Part shown: piece by piece, positions 57,145 to 64,000 of the stretch
How the letters are laid out: each line of letters starts with the position of its first letter
How positions within the stretch are numbered: the stretch's first letter is position 1
Source of the DNA: an uncultured Gemmatimonadota bacterium
GTDB taxonomy: Bacteria; Gemmatimonadota; Gemmatimonadetes; Gemmatimonadales; Gemmatimonadaceae
Assembly (NCBI GenBank): GCA_903910555.1
Contig: CAIVZZ010000010.1
Span: 33,154 to 97,153 of the forward strand
DNA: 64,000 bases
Direction: 5' to 3'
Notes under the pieces: model-generated
Database searches by the model: none
What the model was told of the DNA's origin: nothing
The model's input: the letters and a program-made list of their open reading frames with translations, nothing else
Position numbers and translations under genes: made by a program

Positions 57145-59729
57145 TGCGTTTCTATCGCGCGCTGCTCCATCTATATCCGATTTCGTTTCGTCGCGAGTAT
57201 GGCGCCGAGATGAGCGCGCTGTTCGACGTGCGCGTACGCCAGACAAGCCGGGGGTTCGGCATGATGGTCCTCTGGCTCGCGACGATCGTCGAAGTCATCG
57301 CGAACGCCGCTGCCGTCCATTGGGATGTGCTGCGGCACGATCTCCGCTACACCGTCCGCACGCTCGTGCGCTCACCAGGATTCGCGCTGACGGCGATTCT
57401 CGTGACGGCTCTCGGAATCGGCGCAAACACGGCGGCGTTTTCCGTCGCGGATTTCGTTCTGCTCCGGCCGCTGCCGTTCGCGGATCCCGACCGCCTGGTG
57501 AAGCTGTGGGAGTCGCCGCCGGGCCCCGGGCGGTTCGAACTCTCGCCGCCCAACTATCGCGATTACGAATCGCAAAATAAATCTTTCTCGGCGATGGGTG
57601 CGTTTCACAACACGTCCGTCAACCTCGTCGGCCAGGGCGACCCACAGCGGCTCACCGGCAGCGCGATGACCGCCGACGTCATGCCGATGCTCGGCGTGAA
57701 GCCGCTGATCGGCCGGCTCTTCACGGCGGAAGACCAGCAGAAAGACAACTACGGAAACGTCGTGCTGAGCTACGGCCTCTGGCAGCGCACGTTTGGCGGC
57801 GACGCGGCGGTGCTCGGACAGCGCGTACTGCTCAATGGCGATCCGAGCGTGATCATCGGCATCATGCCGCGCGACTTTCATTTTCCAACCGCCGAGACGG
57901 CGATGTGGACGCTGATGCCGCGCAGCGAGCGCGAGAACGACGAGCGCGACAACACCTGGTTCCAGTCGATTGCGAGGCTGAAGCCGGGTGTGTCGATCGA
58001 ACAGGCGCGCGCACAGATGAACGTGATCGCCGCGTCGCTGGCGCAGCGCTATCCGAAAGACAACAAGGGAATCGGCGCCGCCGTCATAACGCTGCGCGAC
58101 GAACTCTCGACGCAATCGCAGCTGATGCTGATCGCGCTCTGCGGTGCGGCGATCTGCGTGCTGCTCATTGCGTGCGCGAACCTGGCGAACCTGCTGATCG
58201 CGCGGTCGCTGGTGCGGCGCCGCGAACTCGATGTTCGACTCGCGCTCGGTGCAGGGCGCGAGCGGCTCGTGCGACAGCTCATGACGGAGAGTCTCGTGAT
58301 CGCGGCGATCGGCGGCGCGCTCGGTGTCGCGATCGCCGTGACATCGGTGCCGCTCTTGTCGCGGCTCGTCCCAAACTCACTGCCGCTCGCCGATACGCCG
58401 ACGGTCGATCTTCGTGTGCTCGTCGTGGCGGCACTGGTGACTGCGCTGACGGGAATCGCGTTCGGCGTATTTCCGGCGCTGCGTGCCTCTGGGAAGGGAG
58501 ATCTCTCGGCGTTGCGCGAAGGATCGCGCTCCGGCGGCGGACGCCGCGCGCGGGTGCGATCGGCGCTGGTCGTGGTCGAAGTGATGGCGTCGGTGGTGCT
58601 GCTGGTATCATCGGGACTGCTGCTGCGGGCGCTGTCGCGTGTGGAATCGACCGACCCGGGTTTTCAAACCGATGGTATCGTGACGATGCGCACTGCGCTG
58701 CCGCGGCCGCAGTACGACAGCAACACGGTGCGCGAGCAGTTTTATCATCGGGTGCTCGACGGTGTGAAGGCGCTGCCGGGAGTGCAGAACGCGGCGTACG
58801 TCTCGTTCCTGCCGATGACGATGGGCGGCGGAATTTTTCCGGTGGAGGCGAACGGAGTGCCGAGCAACGGTGCTGACGGGCGCAACGCGAGCGTGCGGTA
58901 TGCGACGCCGGCGTACTTCGCGACCATGGGGATACCGATCCGTGCGGGGAGAGATGTGGAGGAAACGGACGAGATCAACCGGCCGCAGGTCGCTGTCGTG
59001 AGCGAATCGTTCGCGAAAAAATATTTTCCGGGTGAGAACGCGGTAACGAAGAGCTTCAAGACGACGATGGGCGAACTGGAGATTGTCGGAGTCGTCGGCG
59101 ATATCAAAGTGCGCGGGCTCGAGCGCACGAGCGAGCCGCAAATGTATCTCTCATACAGGCAGCAACGGGGCCCGTCCTTTCCATTCTTTATGCCGAAGGA
59201 TCTCGTGATCCGTGCGACGGCGCCGATGGCCCAGCTCGTGCCGGCGGTCCGCCGGATTGTCCACGAAGCGGATCCGACGCTGCCAATTTCGAGCGTGCAG
59301 TCGATGGCCAGCATCGTGTCCGATCAGACAGCAACGCGCGCCGTTCAAGTTCGTGTGATTGTGGCGTTCGCGGCCATCGCATTTTTCCTTGCCGCTGTCG
59401 GGATTCACGGGCTGCTCGCGTTTGCCGTCTCAACGCGGAAGCACGAGATCGGCGTGCGCATGGCGCTCGGCGCGCAGCGTGGTGCGATTGTCGGGCTCGT
59501 CGTGCGACAGGGGGTGGTGCTCGCGCTCTGCGGGGTGATCCCCGGAATCGCGCTCGCATATGCGGCGGGGAAGACGATGCAGTCGCTCCTGTTCGGAGTG
59601 GAACCGGGCGATGCGGTGACATTTGCCGCGGCGGCGGCACTGTGCGTCGTCATGACGCTCGCAGGGAGTCTGCTGCCGGTGCTGAGGGCGGTCAGGGTTG
59701 CGCCGGCGACCGTCTTCCGAGGAGAATGA
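57144..59729 (+). CDS. ADOP-type FtsX/MacB-like permease
   Basis: An 861-aa ABC permease paired with PadR. The N-terminal prefix ('MRFYRALLHLYPISFRREYG') is typical of ADOP proteins and is absent from the copy at 28098. Two FtsX modules flank two MacB core domains: 'LVRSPGFALTAILVTALGIG', 'ANLANLLIARSLVRRRELDV', 'LLAFAVSTRKHEIGVRMALG', ending 'AVRVAPATVFRGE'. No ATPase gene adjoins. Expression is probably controlled by PadR through the operator at 56738-56775. Substrate unknown; antibiotic or peptide efflux is only a guess. Confidence 0.92.
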   Translation: MRFYRALLHLYPISFRREYGAEMSALFDVRVRQTSRGFGMMVLWLATIVEVIANAAAVHWDVLRHDLRYTVRTLVRSPGFALTAILVTALGIGANTAAFSVADFVLLRPLPFADPDRLVKLWESPPGPGRFELSPPNYRDYESQNKSFSAMGAFHNTSVNLVGQGDPQRLTGSAMTADVMPMLGVKPLIGRLFTAEDQQKDNYGNVVLSYGLWQRTFGGDAAVLGQRVLLNGDPSVIIGIMPRDFHFPTAETAMWTLMPRSERENDERDNTWFQSIARLKPGVSIEQARAQMNVIAASLAQRYPKDNKGIGAAVITLRDELSTQSQLMLIALCGAAICVLLIACANLANLLIARSLVRRRELDVRLALGAGRERLVRQLMTESLVIAAIGGALGVAIAVTSVPLLSRLVPNSLPLADTPTVDLRVLVVAALVTALTGIAFGVFPALRASGKGDLSALREGSRSGGGRRARVRSALVVVEVMASVVLLVSSGLLLRALSRVESTDPGFQTDGIVTMRTALPRPQYDSNTVREQFYHRVLDGVKALPGVQNAAYVSFLPMTMGGGIFPVEANGVPSNGADGRNASVRYATPAYFATMGIPIRAGRDVEETDEINRPQVAVVSESFAKKYFPGENAVTKSFKTTMGELEIVGVVGDIKVRGLERTSEPQMYLSYRQQRGPSFPFFMPKDLVIRATAPMAQLVPAVRRIVHEADPTLPISSVQSMASIVSDQTATRAVQVRVIVAFAAIAFFLAAVGIHGLLAFAVSTRKHEIGVRMALGAQRGAIVGLVVRQGVVLALCGVIPGIALAYAAGKTMQSLLFGVEPGDAVTFAAAAALCVVMTLAGSLLPVLRAVRVAPATVFRGE

Positions 59730-59778
59730 AAGGCGTTAACATTATGGAAGCCAATTCCTTCCCCCGAGAGGATCTTCC

Positions 59779-60489
59779 ATGCGTAGTGTCTCACGTATTG
59801 CAGTTGCGGTCGCTGCCGTTGCATTTGCTGCATCTGTCCCGTTTGCTGTCGCGACAGCGCAGGGCGATGCGAACCGCGCAGTAGCAGGCGGCGGAATCTC
59901 CGTCCCCGGCTGGATGGGGCAGGTTGACGCGAGTGCCGCGAAGGCCGGTCAGTCGGTGAACGACGCGAAGTTCACGCAGGACGGCAAGATGATTCACGTC
60001 ATCACCGGACCGGCGACGACGTACTGGAATCCAGCCAACAAGGCGAGCGGCAATTACACGGTGAAGGCAACGTTCACCGAGCCGAAGTTCCAGAATCTCA
60101 ATTCGCATTCGCATCCGTATGGCATCGTCATCGGCGGCGCTGATCTTGGCGGCGACCAGGCGACATATCTCTACTGCGCGGTGAACGGCAACGGTTCGTT
60201 CATCGTCCGCGGCATGGGTCCGGCGCCGTTCCAGATGAATGGCCGCGCGGGTGAGACGAATGCGGCGGTGCACAAGGCTGCGGCGGTTGGCGACCTCGTG
60301 ACGAATGAAGTCGCCGTGTCGGTCGCGGGCGACAAGGTGACGTGCTCGATGAACGGCACCGTGGTCGCGACGTATGCGAAGGCTGATCTGGTTACCGCTG
60401 GCAAGCTCAAGGGAACGGACGGAGTGTACGGCGTGCGTTTTGCGCACAACACCGAAGTCACGATGACGGGACTTACCCTCTCGAAGTAG
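59779..60489 (+). CDS. Secreted protein, possible carbohydrate-binding fold
   Basis: A 236-aa protein with a Sec signal ('VAVAAVAFAASVPFAVATAQ'). Ribosome site GAGAGGA lies just upstream of ATG 59779. The mature part is all beta: 'SGNYTVKATFTEPKFQNLNS', 'HSHPYGIVIGGADLGGDQAT', 'YLYCAVNGNGSFIVRGMGPA', ending 'FAHNTEVTMTGLTLSK'. This pattern resembles concanavalin-like/DUF1080-type domains (3-keto-disaccharide hydrolase or sugar binding), but no catalytic residue is obvious. A terminator follows at 60516-60555. Confidence 0.75.
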   Translation: MRSVSRIAVAVAAVAFAASVPFAVATAQGDANRAVAGGGISVPGWMGQVDASAAKAGQSVNDAKFTQDGKMIHVITGPATTYWNPANKASGNYTVKATFTEPKFQNLNSHSHPYGIVIGGADLGGDQATYLYCAVNGNGSFIVRGMGPAPFQMNGRAGETNAAVHKAAAVGDLVTNEVAVSVAGDKVTCSMNGTVVATYAKADLVTAGKLKGTDGVYGVRFAHNTEVTMTGLTLSK

Positions 60490-60515
60490 TCGTCGAACGG
60501 CAATATTATTTTGCG

Positions 60516-60560
60516 ACACGCTCGCGGCTGCGCATCTGCGCGGTCGCGAGCGTGTTATTT
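60516..60560 (+). terminator. Stem-loop terminator after the secreted-protein gene
   Basis: The 11-bp stem ACACGCTCGCG (60516-60526) pairs with CGCGAGCGTGT (60545-60555); an inner GCGCA/TGCGC stem (60530-60541) lies in the loop. TATTT follows. The short T-run makes termination likely rather than certain. It ends just before the ribosome site of the next gene. Confidence 0.7.
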
Positions 60561-60568
60561 AGGAGATC

Positions 60569-61615
60569 ATGACTAAGATTTTCGTATCGCGCAGAATCCC
60601 TGCCGCCGGCATCGATATTCTCGAGCGCGCCGGGGTCGAAGTGCGCGTCGGGCAGGAGCGCGAGGACGAGGGGGTCGCGCCAGCGGTCATGCGCGACGGC
60701 ATCGCGTGGTGTGATGTGCTGCTCTCCTTGCTCACGGAGCCAGTCGATCGCGCGTTGCTGGCGCTGAATCCGAACCTGCGCGGCGTTGCGAATTACGCCG
60801 TGGGGTTCAACAACATCGACGTCACCAGTGCGACAGCGCTCGGTCTGCCCGTGAGCAACACGCCCGACGTGCTCACGGACACCAGCGCCGATCTCACCTG
60901 GGCGCTGCTCCTTGGCGCGGCGCGGCGGATTCCAGAAGCGCACAATTATATGCGGGACGGGCATTACAAACTGTGGGGCCCGAATCTGTTGCTCGGCGCC
61001 GACGTGAGCCCCGGCGGCAATGGCAAACGCAAAGTGCTCGGCGTGATTGGATTCGGCCGCATTGGCACGGCGGTCGCGAAGCGCGCGATGGGATTCGACA
61101 TGGATGTGATCGCATACGACCCGCATGCGCGGGCACAGATCGACGCGAGTGGAATTGCAAAATGGTCGGAACTCGACAATCTGCTTGCCACGAGTGACTT
61201 CGTTTGTCTGCACCCGCTGCTCACAAAAGAGACACACCATCTGATTAACGAAGCCGCGCTCAAACGCATGAAGCCGACGGCGATTCTCGTGAACGTTTCA
61301 CGAGGTCCGGTGGTCGACGAAGCGGCGCTCGTGCGCGCGCTCCGCGAGCGGTGGATCGCGGGCGCGGCACTGGATGTGTTCGAGCACGAGCCAGCGATGG
61401 CCGAAGGGCTCGCCGAATGCGAGAACGCCGTGATCGTCCCGCACATCGCGTCGGCGAGCGTGGGCACGCGGGACAAAATGGCGACGATGGCGGCGGAGAA
61501 TGCGCTGGCGCATTTGCGCGGCGGGCGGGCGCCGAACCCGGTGAACAGCGATGTCTATGTGAGTGAGGCGTATCGTGCGCGAGTCGCGCGGTTTCAAGAC
61601 AACAAAGGGAAGTGA
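60569..61615 (+). CDS. gyaR: D-isomer 2-hydroxyacid dehydrogenase, glyoxylate reductase-like
   Basis: A 348-aa NAD(P)-dependent enzyme. Nucleotide-binding 'LGVIGFGRIGTAVAKRAMGF' near residue 155; catalytic residues in 'ILVNVSRGPVVDEAALVRAL' (Arg), 'ALDVFEHEPAMAEGLAECEN' (Glu) and 'AVIVPHIASASVGTRDKMAT' (His). The N-terminal substrate domain has 'LRGVANYAVGFNNIDVTSAT'. AGGAG sits just before ATG 60569. The downstream glycerate kinase overlaps by 4 bp, so reduction of glyoxylate or hydroxypyruvate to glycerate is the likely reaction. Confidence 0.93.
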   Translation: MTKIFVSRRIPAAGIDILERAGVEVRVGQEREDEGVAPAVMRDGIAWCDVLLSLLTEPVDRALLALNPNLRGVANYAVGFNNIDVTSATALGLPVSNTPDVLTDTSADLTWALLLGAARRIPEAHNYMRDGHYKLWGPNLLLGADVSPGGNGKRKVLGVIGFGRIGTAVAKRAMGFDMDVIAYDPHARAQIDASGIAKWSELDNLLATSDFVCLHPLLTKETHHLINEAALKRMKPTAILVNVSRGPVVDEAALVRALRERWIAGAALDVFEHEPAMAEGLAECENAVIVPHIASASVGTRDKMATMAAENALAHLRGGRAPNPVNSDVYVSEAYRARVARFQDNKGK

Positions 61616-62907
61616 GCAGCACGCCAGTCTCAGTCGCGCGTGAGATTCTGCTCGCGGCAATACGCGCGGTGGAGCCGCGCGAGCTGACGAAAACGGCGCT
61701 CCGCGGCTGGCGCGCGGGGCTCGCGACGCGGTCGATCGAGCTGATCGCGGCGGGGAAGGCCGCAACGGGAATGGTGCAGGGTGCCAGCGATGCGATCGGT
61801 GAGGCGCTCCGTGGCGGCGTCGCTATCGCGCCTGCAACCGATTCTGCAATCACCCGCAGCGTCGCGATGTTCGCGGGCGGGCATCCGATGCCGAACGCCG
61901 AGGGGATGCGCGGTGCGCTCGCGGCGGCGGCGACGCTGCGCGAGCTCGGGCCGAATCATCGCGCTATCGTGCTGATTTCCGGCGGAGCGTCTGCGTTGAT
62001 GACGCTCCCGGTCGATGGCGTCTCGCTCGACGACATGATCGCGACGTCGCGCGCGCTGATGGCTTCCGGCGCAGACATCGGCGAGCTCAACTGTGTTCGC
62101 AAACACCTCGATCAATTGAAAGGCGGCCTCATGGTGCGCGTTTCAAATGGCGCGAAGATTCACGCGCTGGTGCTGTCGGATGTGATCGGCGATCCGCTCG
62201 ATGTGATCGGCTCCGGACCGCTTGTTCCGGATCCCACCACGTATGACGATGCCGTCCTGATACTCAAGCGGCGCGGCGTGTGGGATAATCTGCCGCAATC
62301 GGTGCGTGCTCATTTGCTCGCCGGCGCGCGCGGCGAGCATCCGGAAACTCCGAAGGCGGGCGATCGCTGCTTTGCGAACATCACGATTGAAGTGATCGGC
62401 AACAACCTGCTCGCGGTAGAGGGTGCCGCGGGCGAGGCGATGCGCCGCAAGATCAGCGGCGAGATGATCACGACGCCGATCACCGGCGAGGCGCGCGAGC
62501 ATGGCGCGGCATTCGCGCGTCACGTGATGGAAGTGGCGGCGGGCGCAGATCGCAGTCAGCCGCGCTGCATTGTTGGCGGCGGTGAGACGACGGTCACTGT
62601 CACGGGCGCCGGCATCGGCGGCCGCAATCTCGAGTTCGCAGCTGCCGCGGCGCTCGTGATTGACGGCGCGCACGGCATCACGATCGGTTCGATCGGTACC
62701 GACGGTCGCGATGGGCCGACTGACGCGGCCGGCGCGATCGTCGACGGCGGTACGGCGCAGCGCGCCCGTGAAGCAGGGATGGAACTTGCGCGTTATCTGC
62801 AAACGAACGACACGCTGCGCGCGCTCGATGTGGCGGGCGCCGTCGTTCGTACCGGTGCGACTGGTACCAATGTCGCGGATGTTTACGTCGCGCTGATCAC
62901 ACCGTAA
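61612..62907 (+). CDS. Glycerate 2-kinase (DUF4147/MOFRL family)
   Basis: A 431-aa class II glycerate kinase. The N-terminal domain has 'IELIAAGKAATGMVQGASDA', 'VAMFAGGHPMPNAEGMRGAL' and 'VLISGGASALMTLPVDGVSL'. 'GELNCVRKHLDQLKGGLMVR' and 'VLSDVIGDPLDVIGSGPLVP' are highly conserved. The MOFRL C-terminal domain includes 'CIVGGGETTVTVTGAGIGGR' and 'IGTDGRDGPTDAAGAIVDGG'. It phosphorylates D-glycerate to 2-phosphoglycerate for entry into glycolysis. GTG 61612 overlaps the dehydrogenase stop. It converges on a lipoprotein gene across 27 bp. Confidence 0.94.
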   Translation: MSSTPVSVAREILLAAIRAVEPRELTKTALRGWRAGLATRSIELIAAGKAATGMVQGASDAIGEALRGGVAIAPATDSAITRSVAMFAGGHPMPNAEGMRGALAAAATLRELGPNHRAIVLISGGASALMTLPVDGVSLDDMIATSRALMASGADIGELNCVRKHLDQLKGGLMVRVSNGAKIHALVLSDVIGDPLDVIGSGPLVPDPTTYDDAVLILKRRGVWDNLPQSVRAHLLAGARGEHPETPKAGDRCFANITIEVIGNNLLAVEGAAGEAMRRKISGEMITTPITGEAREHGAAFARHVMEVAAGADRSQPRCIVGGGETTVTVTGAGIGGRNLEFAAAAALVIDGAHGITIGSIGTDGRDGPTDAAGAIVDGGTAQRAREAGMELARYLQTNDTLRALDVAGAVVRTGATGTNVADVYVALITP

Positions 62908-62934
62908 GGTTGGCGCGCGTTTCTCCACGCGGCG

Positions 62935-63759
62935 CTAGTGCACCACAATCTGCAGCGAGTCTGATACCAAAAGGTGCGTCGCGACGATCCACGTGCTGCC
63001 CGGCTTCCGCGGCGTGACTCTCCCCACGCGTGATCCGACTGGCGACACCGACGCCACGGTCGAGTCGCGTGAGACGTATGTCGCGACCGCGCGGTTGGTG
63101 GTGTTGGGTGACGCCTGCGGGTCACCGACCGCGGGATTCGCAGTTGGGCTGGTCAGCGCGACTATCTGACGCCCTAGTGCATCGATCCCGTCCACCCAGA
63201 TAAACGCCGAATCGCCGACCGCCAGCGGCGCGCACGAATGCGTATCGGGGCAGCGAAGTTGAATGCGAATCAGCCGCTGCGTCACTACGACAGTCTTGTA
63301 GGCGACGTGCCGCGGTTGCTGTGTTTGAATGGTGCCGATGGGGAAGCGCTGCAGCGTCGTATCGACATCCCCGACCAACACGGCGATGGCGATCTGATAC
63401 ACGTTCGGCTCGAGCGGCGGTGCGATCGACACATAGTGGCCGGCACCGTTGCCTTTCAGAAAAAGAGCGCCGTCGTCAATAGGAGTAACTCCGCCGCCCG
63501 GGGGCAGAAATTTCAGATAGTTGTACAACGTGTCGGTCTCCCAAACGAACGACGTGTCGGAGAACGAGGGAACCGTCGTCGCGGTGTATTGCGCGGACTC
63601 ACCAAGGCTGAACAGTGAGTCCGGTCCCGCTATGGTGAACTGCACGGGAAACGCCGGATCGTACTTGTTGGTGACCGCGTAAGGATCGCCGCACGCGATC
63701 GCGACAGCCGCAACGACACCAGCGCAACCGATGATCGTTCGCACTTGCAGTGACGTCAT
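62935..63759 (-). CDS. Lipoprotein with C-terminal Ig-like (BIG2-type) domain
   Basis: A 274-aa predicted lipoprotein ('TIIGCAGVVAAVAIACGDPY', lipobox Cys near residue 23). GGAGAA lies before ATG 63759. The body is beta-rich, with a Cys pair in 'LRCPDTHSCAPLAVGDSAFI' and an Ig-like end ('DSTVASVSPVGSRVGRVTPR', 'KPGSTWIVATHLLVSDSLQI'), as in bacterial Big_2 domains. The last about 28 residues are repeated just upstream at 63772-63860, from a paralogue. It is probably a cell-surface or periplasmic protein. No partner is clear. Confidence 0.8.
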   Translation of the reverse strand: MTSLQVRTIIGCAGVVAAVAIACGDPYAVTNKYDPAFPVQFTIAGPDSLFSLGESAQYTATTVPSFSDTSFVWETDTLYNYLKFLPPGGGVTPIDDGALFLKGNGAGHYVSIAPPLEPNVYQIAIAVLVGDVDTTLQRFPIGTIQTQQPRHVAYKTVVVTQRLIRIQLRCPDTHSCAPLAVGDSAFIWVDGIDALGRQIVALTSPTANPAVGDPQASPNTTNRAVATYVSRDSTVASVSPVGSRVGRVTPRKPGSTWIVATHLLVSDSLQIVVH

Positions 63760-63771
63760 GGCGTTCTCCGG

Positions 63772-63860
63772 TCAGTGCACTACGATTTGCAGCGAGTCCG
63801 ACACCGACAGATGCGTCGCGACGATCCACGTGCTTCCCGCTTTTCGCGCGTGCACTCTGC
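63772..63860 (-). pseudogene. 3' remnant of a Big_2-like paralogue, cut by an IS element
   Basis: On the minus strand the last 28 codons before the TGA at 63772-63774 read 'RVHARKAGSTWIVATHLSVS' then DSLQIVVH, nearly the same as the C-terminus of the adjacent lipoprotein. Upstream of about 63860 the similarity stops abruptly where an IS3-like element appears to begin. The rest of the gene may lie beyond the window. Confidence 0.75.
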
Positions 63861-63863
63861 TGC

Positions 63864-64000
63864 TGTGTACCCCAATTCGACGAGGCACTTTGGGAAGCGT
63901 AGGTTCACTTCTCAACGGAGGGTCGTCGGATGGAAACGCATCGACGCGGATCGGATGGACGCCGCTATTTCTCGGCTGACTTCAAGCAGGAACAAATTGC
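63864..64000 (+). mobile_element. Left end of an IS3-like insertion sequence (runs off the window)
   Basis: Sequence starting near TGTGTACCCC (63864) follows the truncated paralogue and carries the start of a transposase gene at 63930. The exact terminal repeat cannot be fixed because the other end is not visible. Confidence 0.6.
63930..64000 (+). CDS. Transposase OrfA, IS3/IS911-like (3' end outside window)
   Basis: ATG 63930 has a good ribosome site (GGAGGG at 63917-63922, 7-base spacing). The visible 23 residues read METHRRGSDGRRYFSADFKQ and EQI. The 'RRYFSADFKQEQI' motif is the standard N-terminus of the helix-turn-helix OrfA subunit (R-x-Y-S-x-E-F-K) that binds IS ends. The frame is open to the last base. 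Confidence 0.7.
   Translation, partial: METHRRGSDGRRYFSADFKQEQI

Noticed and set aside
56689..57246. N-terminal extension of the AI-2E permease up to 57246
   Set aside because: The extra residues overlap padR in antisense and are Arg-rich; ATG 56688 gives a normal family start.
1..64000. tRNA, rRNA, prophage or defence system
   Set aside because: Reading both strands showed no tRNA cloverleaf, rRNA sequence, phage structural gene, restriction-modification, toxin-antitoxin or cas gene that could be supported.

Overview
The window is a gene-dense, GC-rich chromosome segment from a diderm (Gram-negative-type) bacterium. Lipoboxes, a TolC-type outer membrane factor, a TonB-dependent receptor and Tat and Sec signal peptides all point to an outer membrane. 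An MglA/MglB pair, PadR plus ADOP-type permeases, several Ser/Thr kinases, bacillithiol-type BshB1 and the dnaX-recR-mglBA-pgsA-cinA-grpE-dnaJ order together suggest Gemmatimonadota. This placement is inference from gene content; no rRNA or tRNA gene was found to confirm it.

Layout. 1-9936 (+ strand) is mostly central metabolism: a cut DUF2911 gene, transaldolase, pyruvate kinase, a PhnP-like hydrolase, a class II aldolase, a coiled-coil lipoprotein, a YihY/BrkB membrane protein, threonine aldolase, rhodanese and a Tat-exported aminotransferase. 9925-10104 is an SRP RNA gene with promoter and a strong terminator, followed by a 144-bp imperfect palindrome. 10302-17707 holds housekeeping genes (dnaX, recR, roadblock/MglA switch, pgsA, cinA, grpE, dnaJ). 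17735-20181 is a small island of unknown genes: two tandem zinc-ribbon/membrane paralogues, a DUF3565 protein and a 45-aa ORF, all coupled or closely spaced. 20289-23606 (- strand) carries mnmA, a cysteine desulfurase and an Fpg/Nei-type glycosylase. 23627-26548 is a kinase-RDD-pseudokinase-RDD protein. 26559-30518 (- strand) has tryptophan dioxygenase, BshB1 and an ADOP permease.

31672-40272 (- strand) is one long tripartite-efflux operon: TolC, HlyD/MacA adaptor, one ATPase and four FtsX/MacB-like permeases in an A-B-A-B pattern. Divergent from it, behind a 23-bp minisatellite, is a signalling run at 41221-49391: a polytopic NtrY-like histidine kinase; a single 1299-codon frame joining pseudokinase, active Ser/Thr kinase, signal peptide and complete TonB-dependent receptor; and a SET-domain methyltransferase with a histone-like basic tail. 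The kinase/receptor fusion is the most unusual object in the window.

49435-56688 (- strand) holds a KirBac-type channel, acetate symporter plus DUF485 partner, cyclophilin lipoprotein, M28 peptidase, a small secreted protein and an AI-2E-family permease. 56738-62907 (+ strand) has PadR with a probable leaderless, self-repressed promoter, its ADOP permease, a secreted protein, and a glyoxylate reductase/glycerate kinase pair. The right edge has a lipoprotein gene, then the 3' end of a paralogue that appears to be cut by an IS3-like element running off the window.

Three intergenic regions (10107-10250, 22580-22710, 55375-55510) hold long imperfect palindromes with the same architecture but different sequence, built from short recurring words. 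They are the clearest non-coding structure the genes do not explain.
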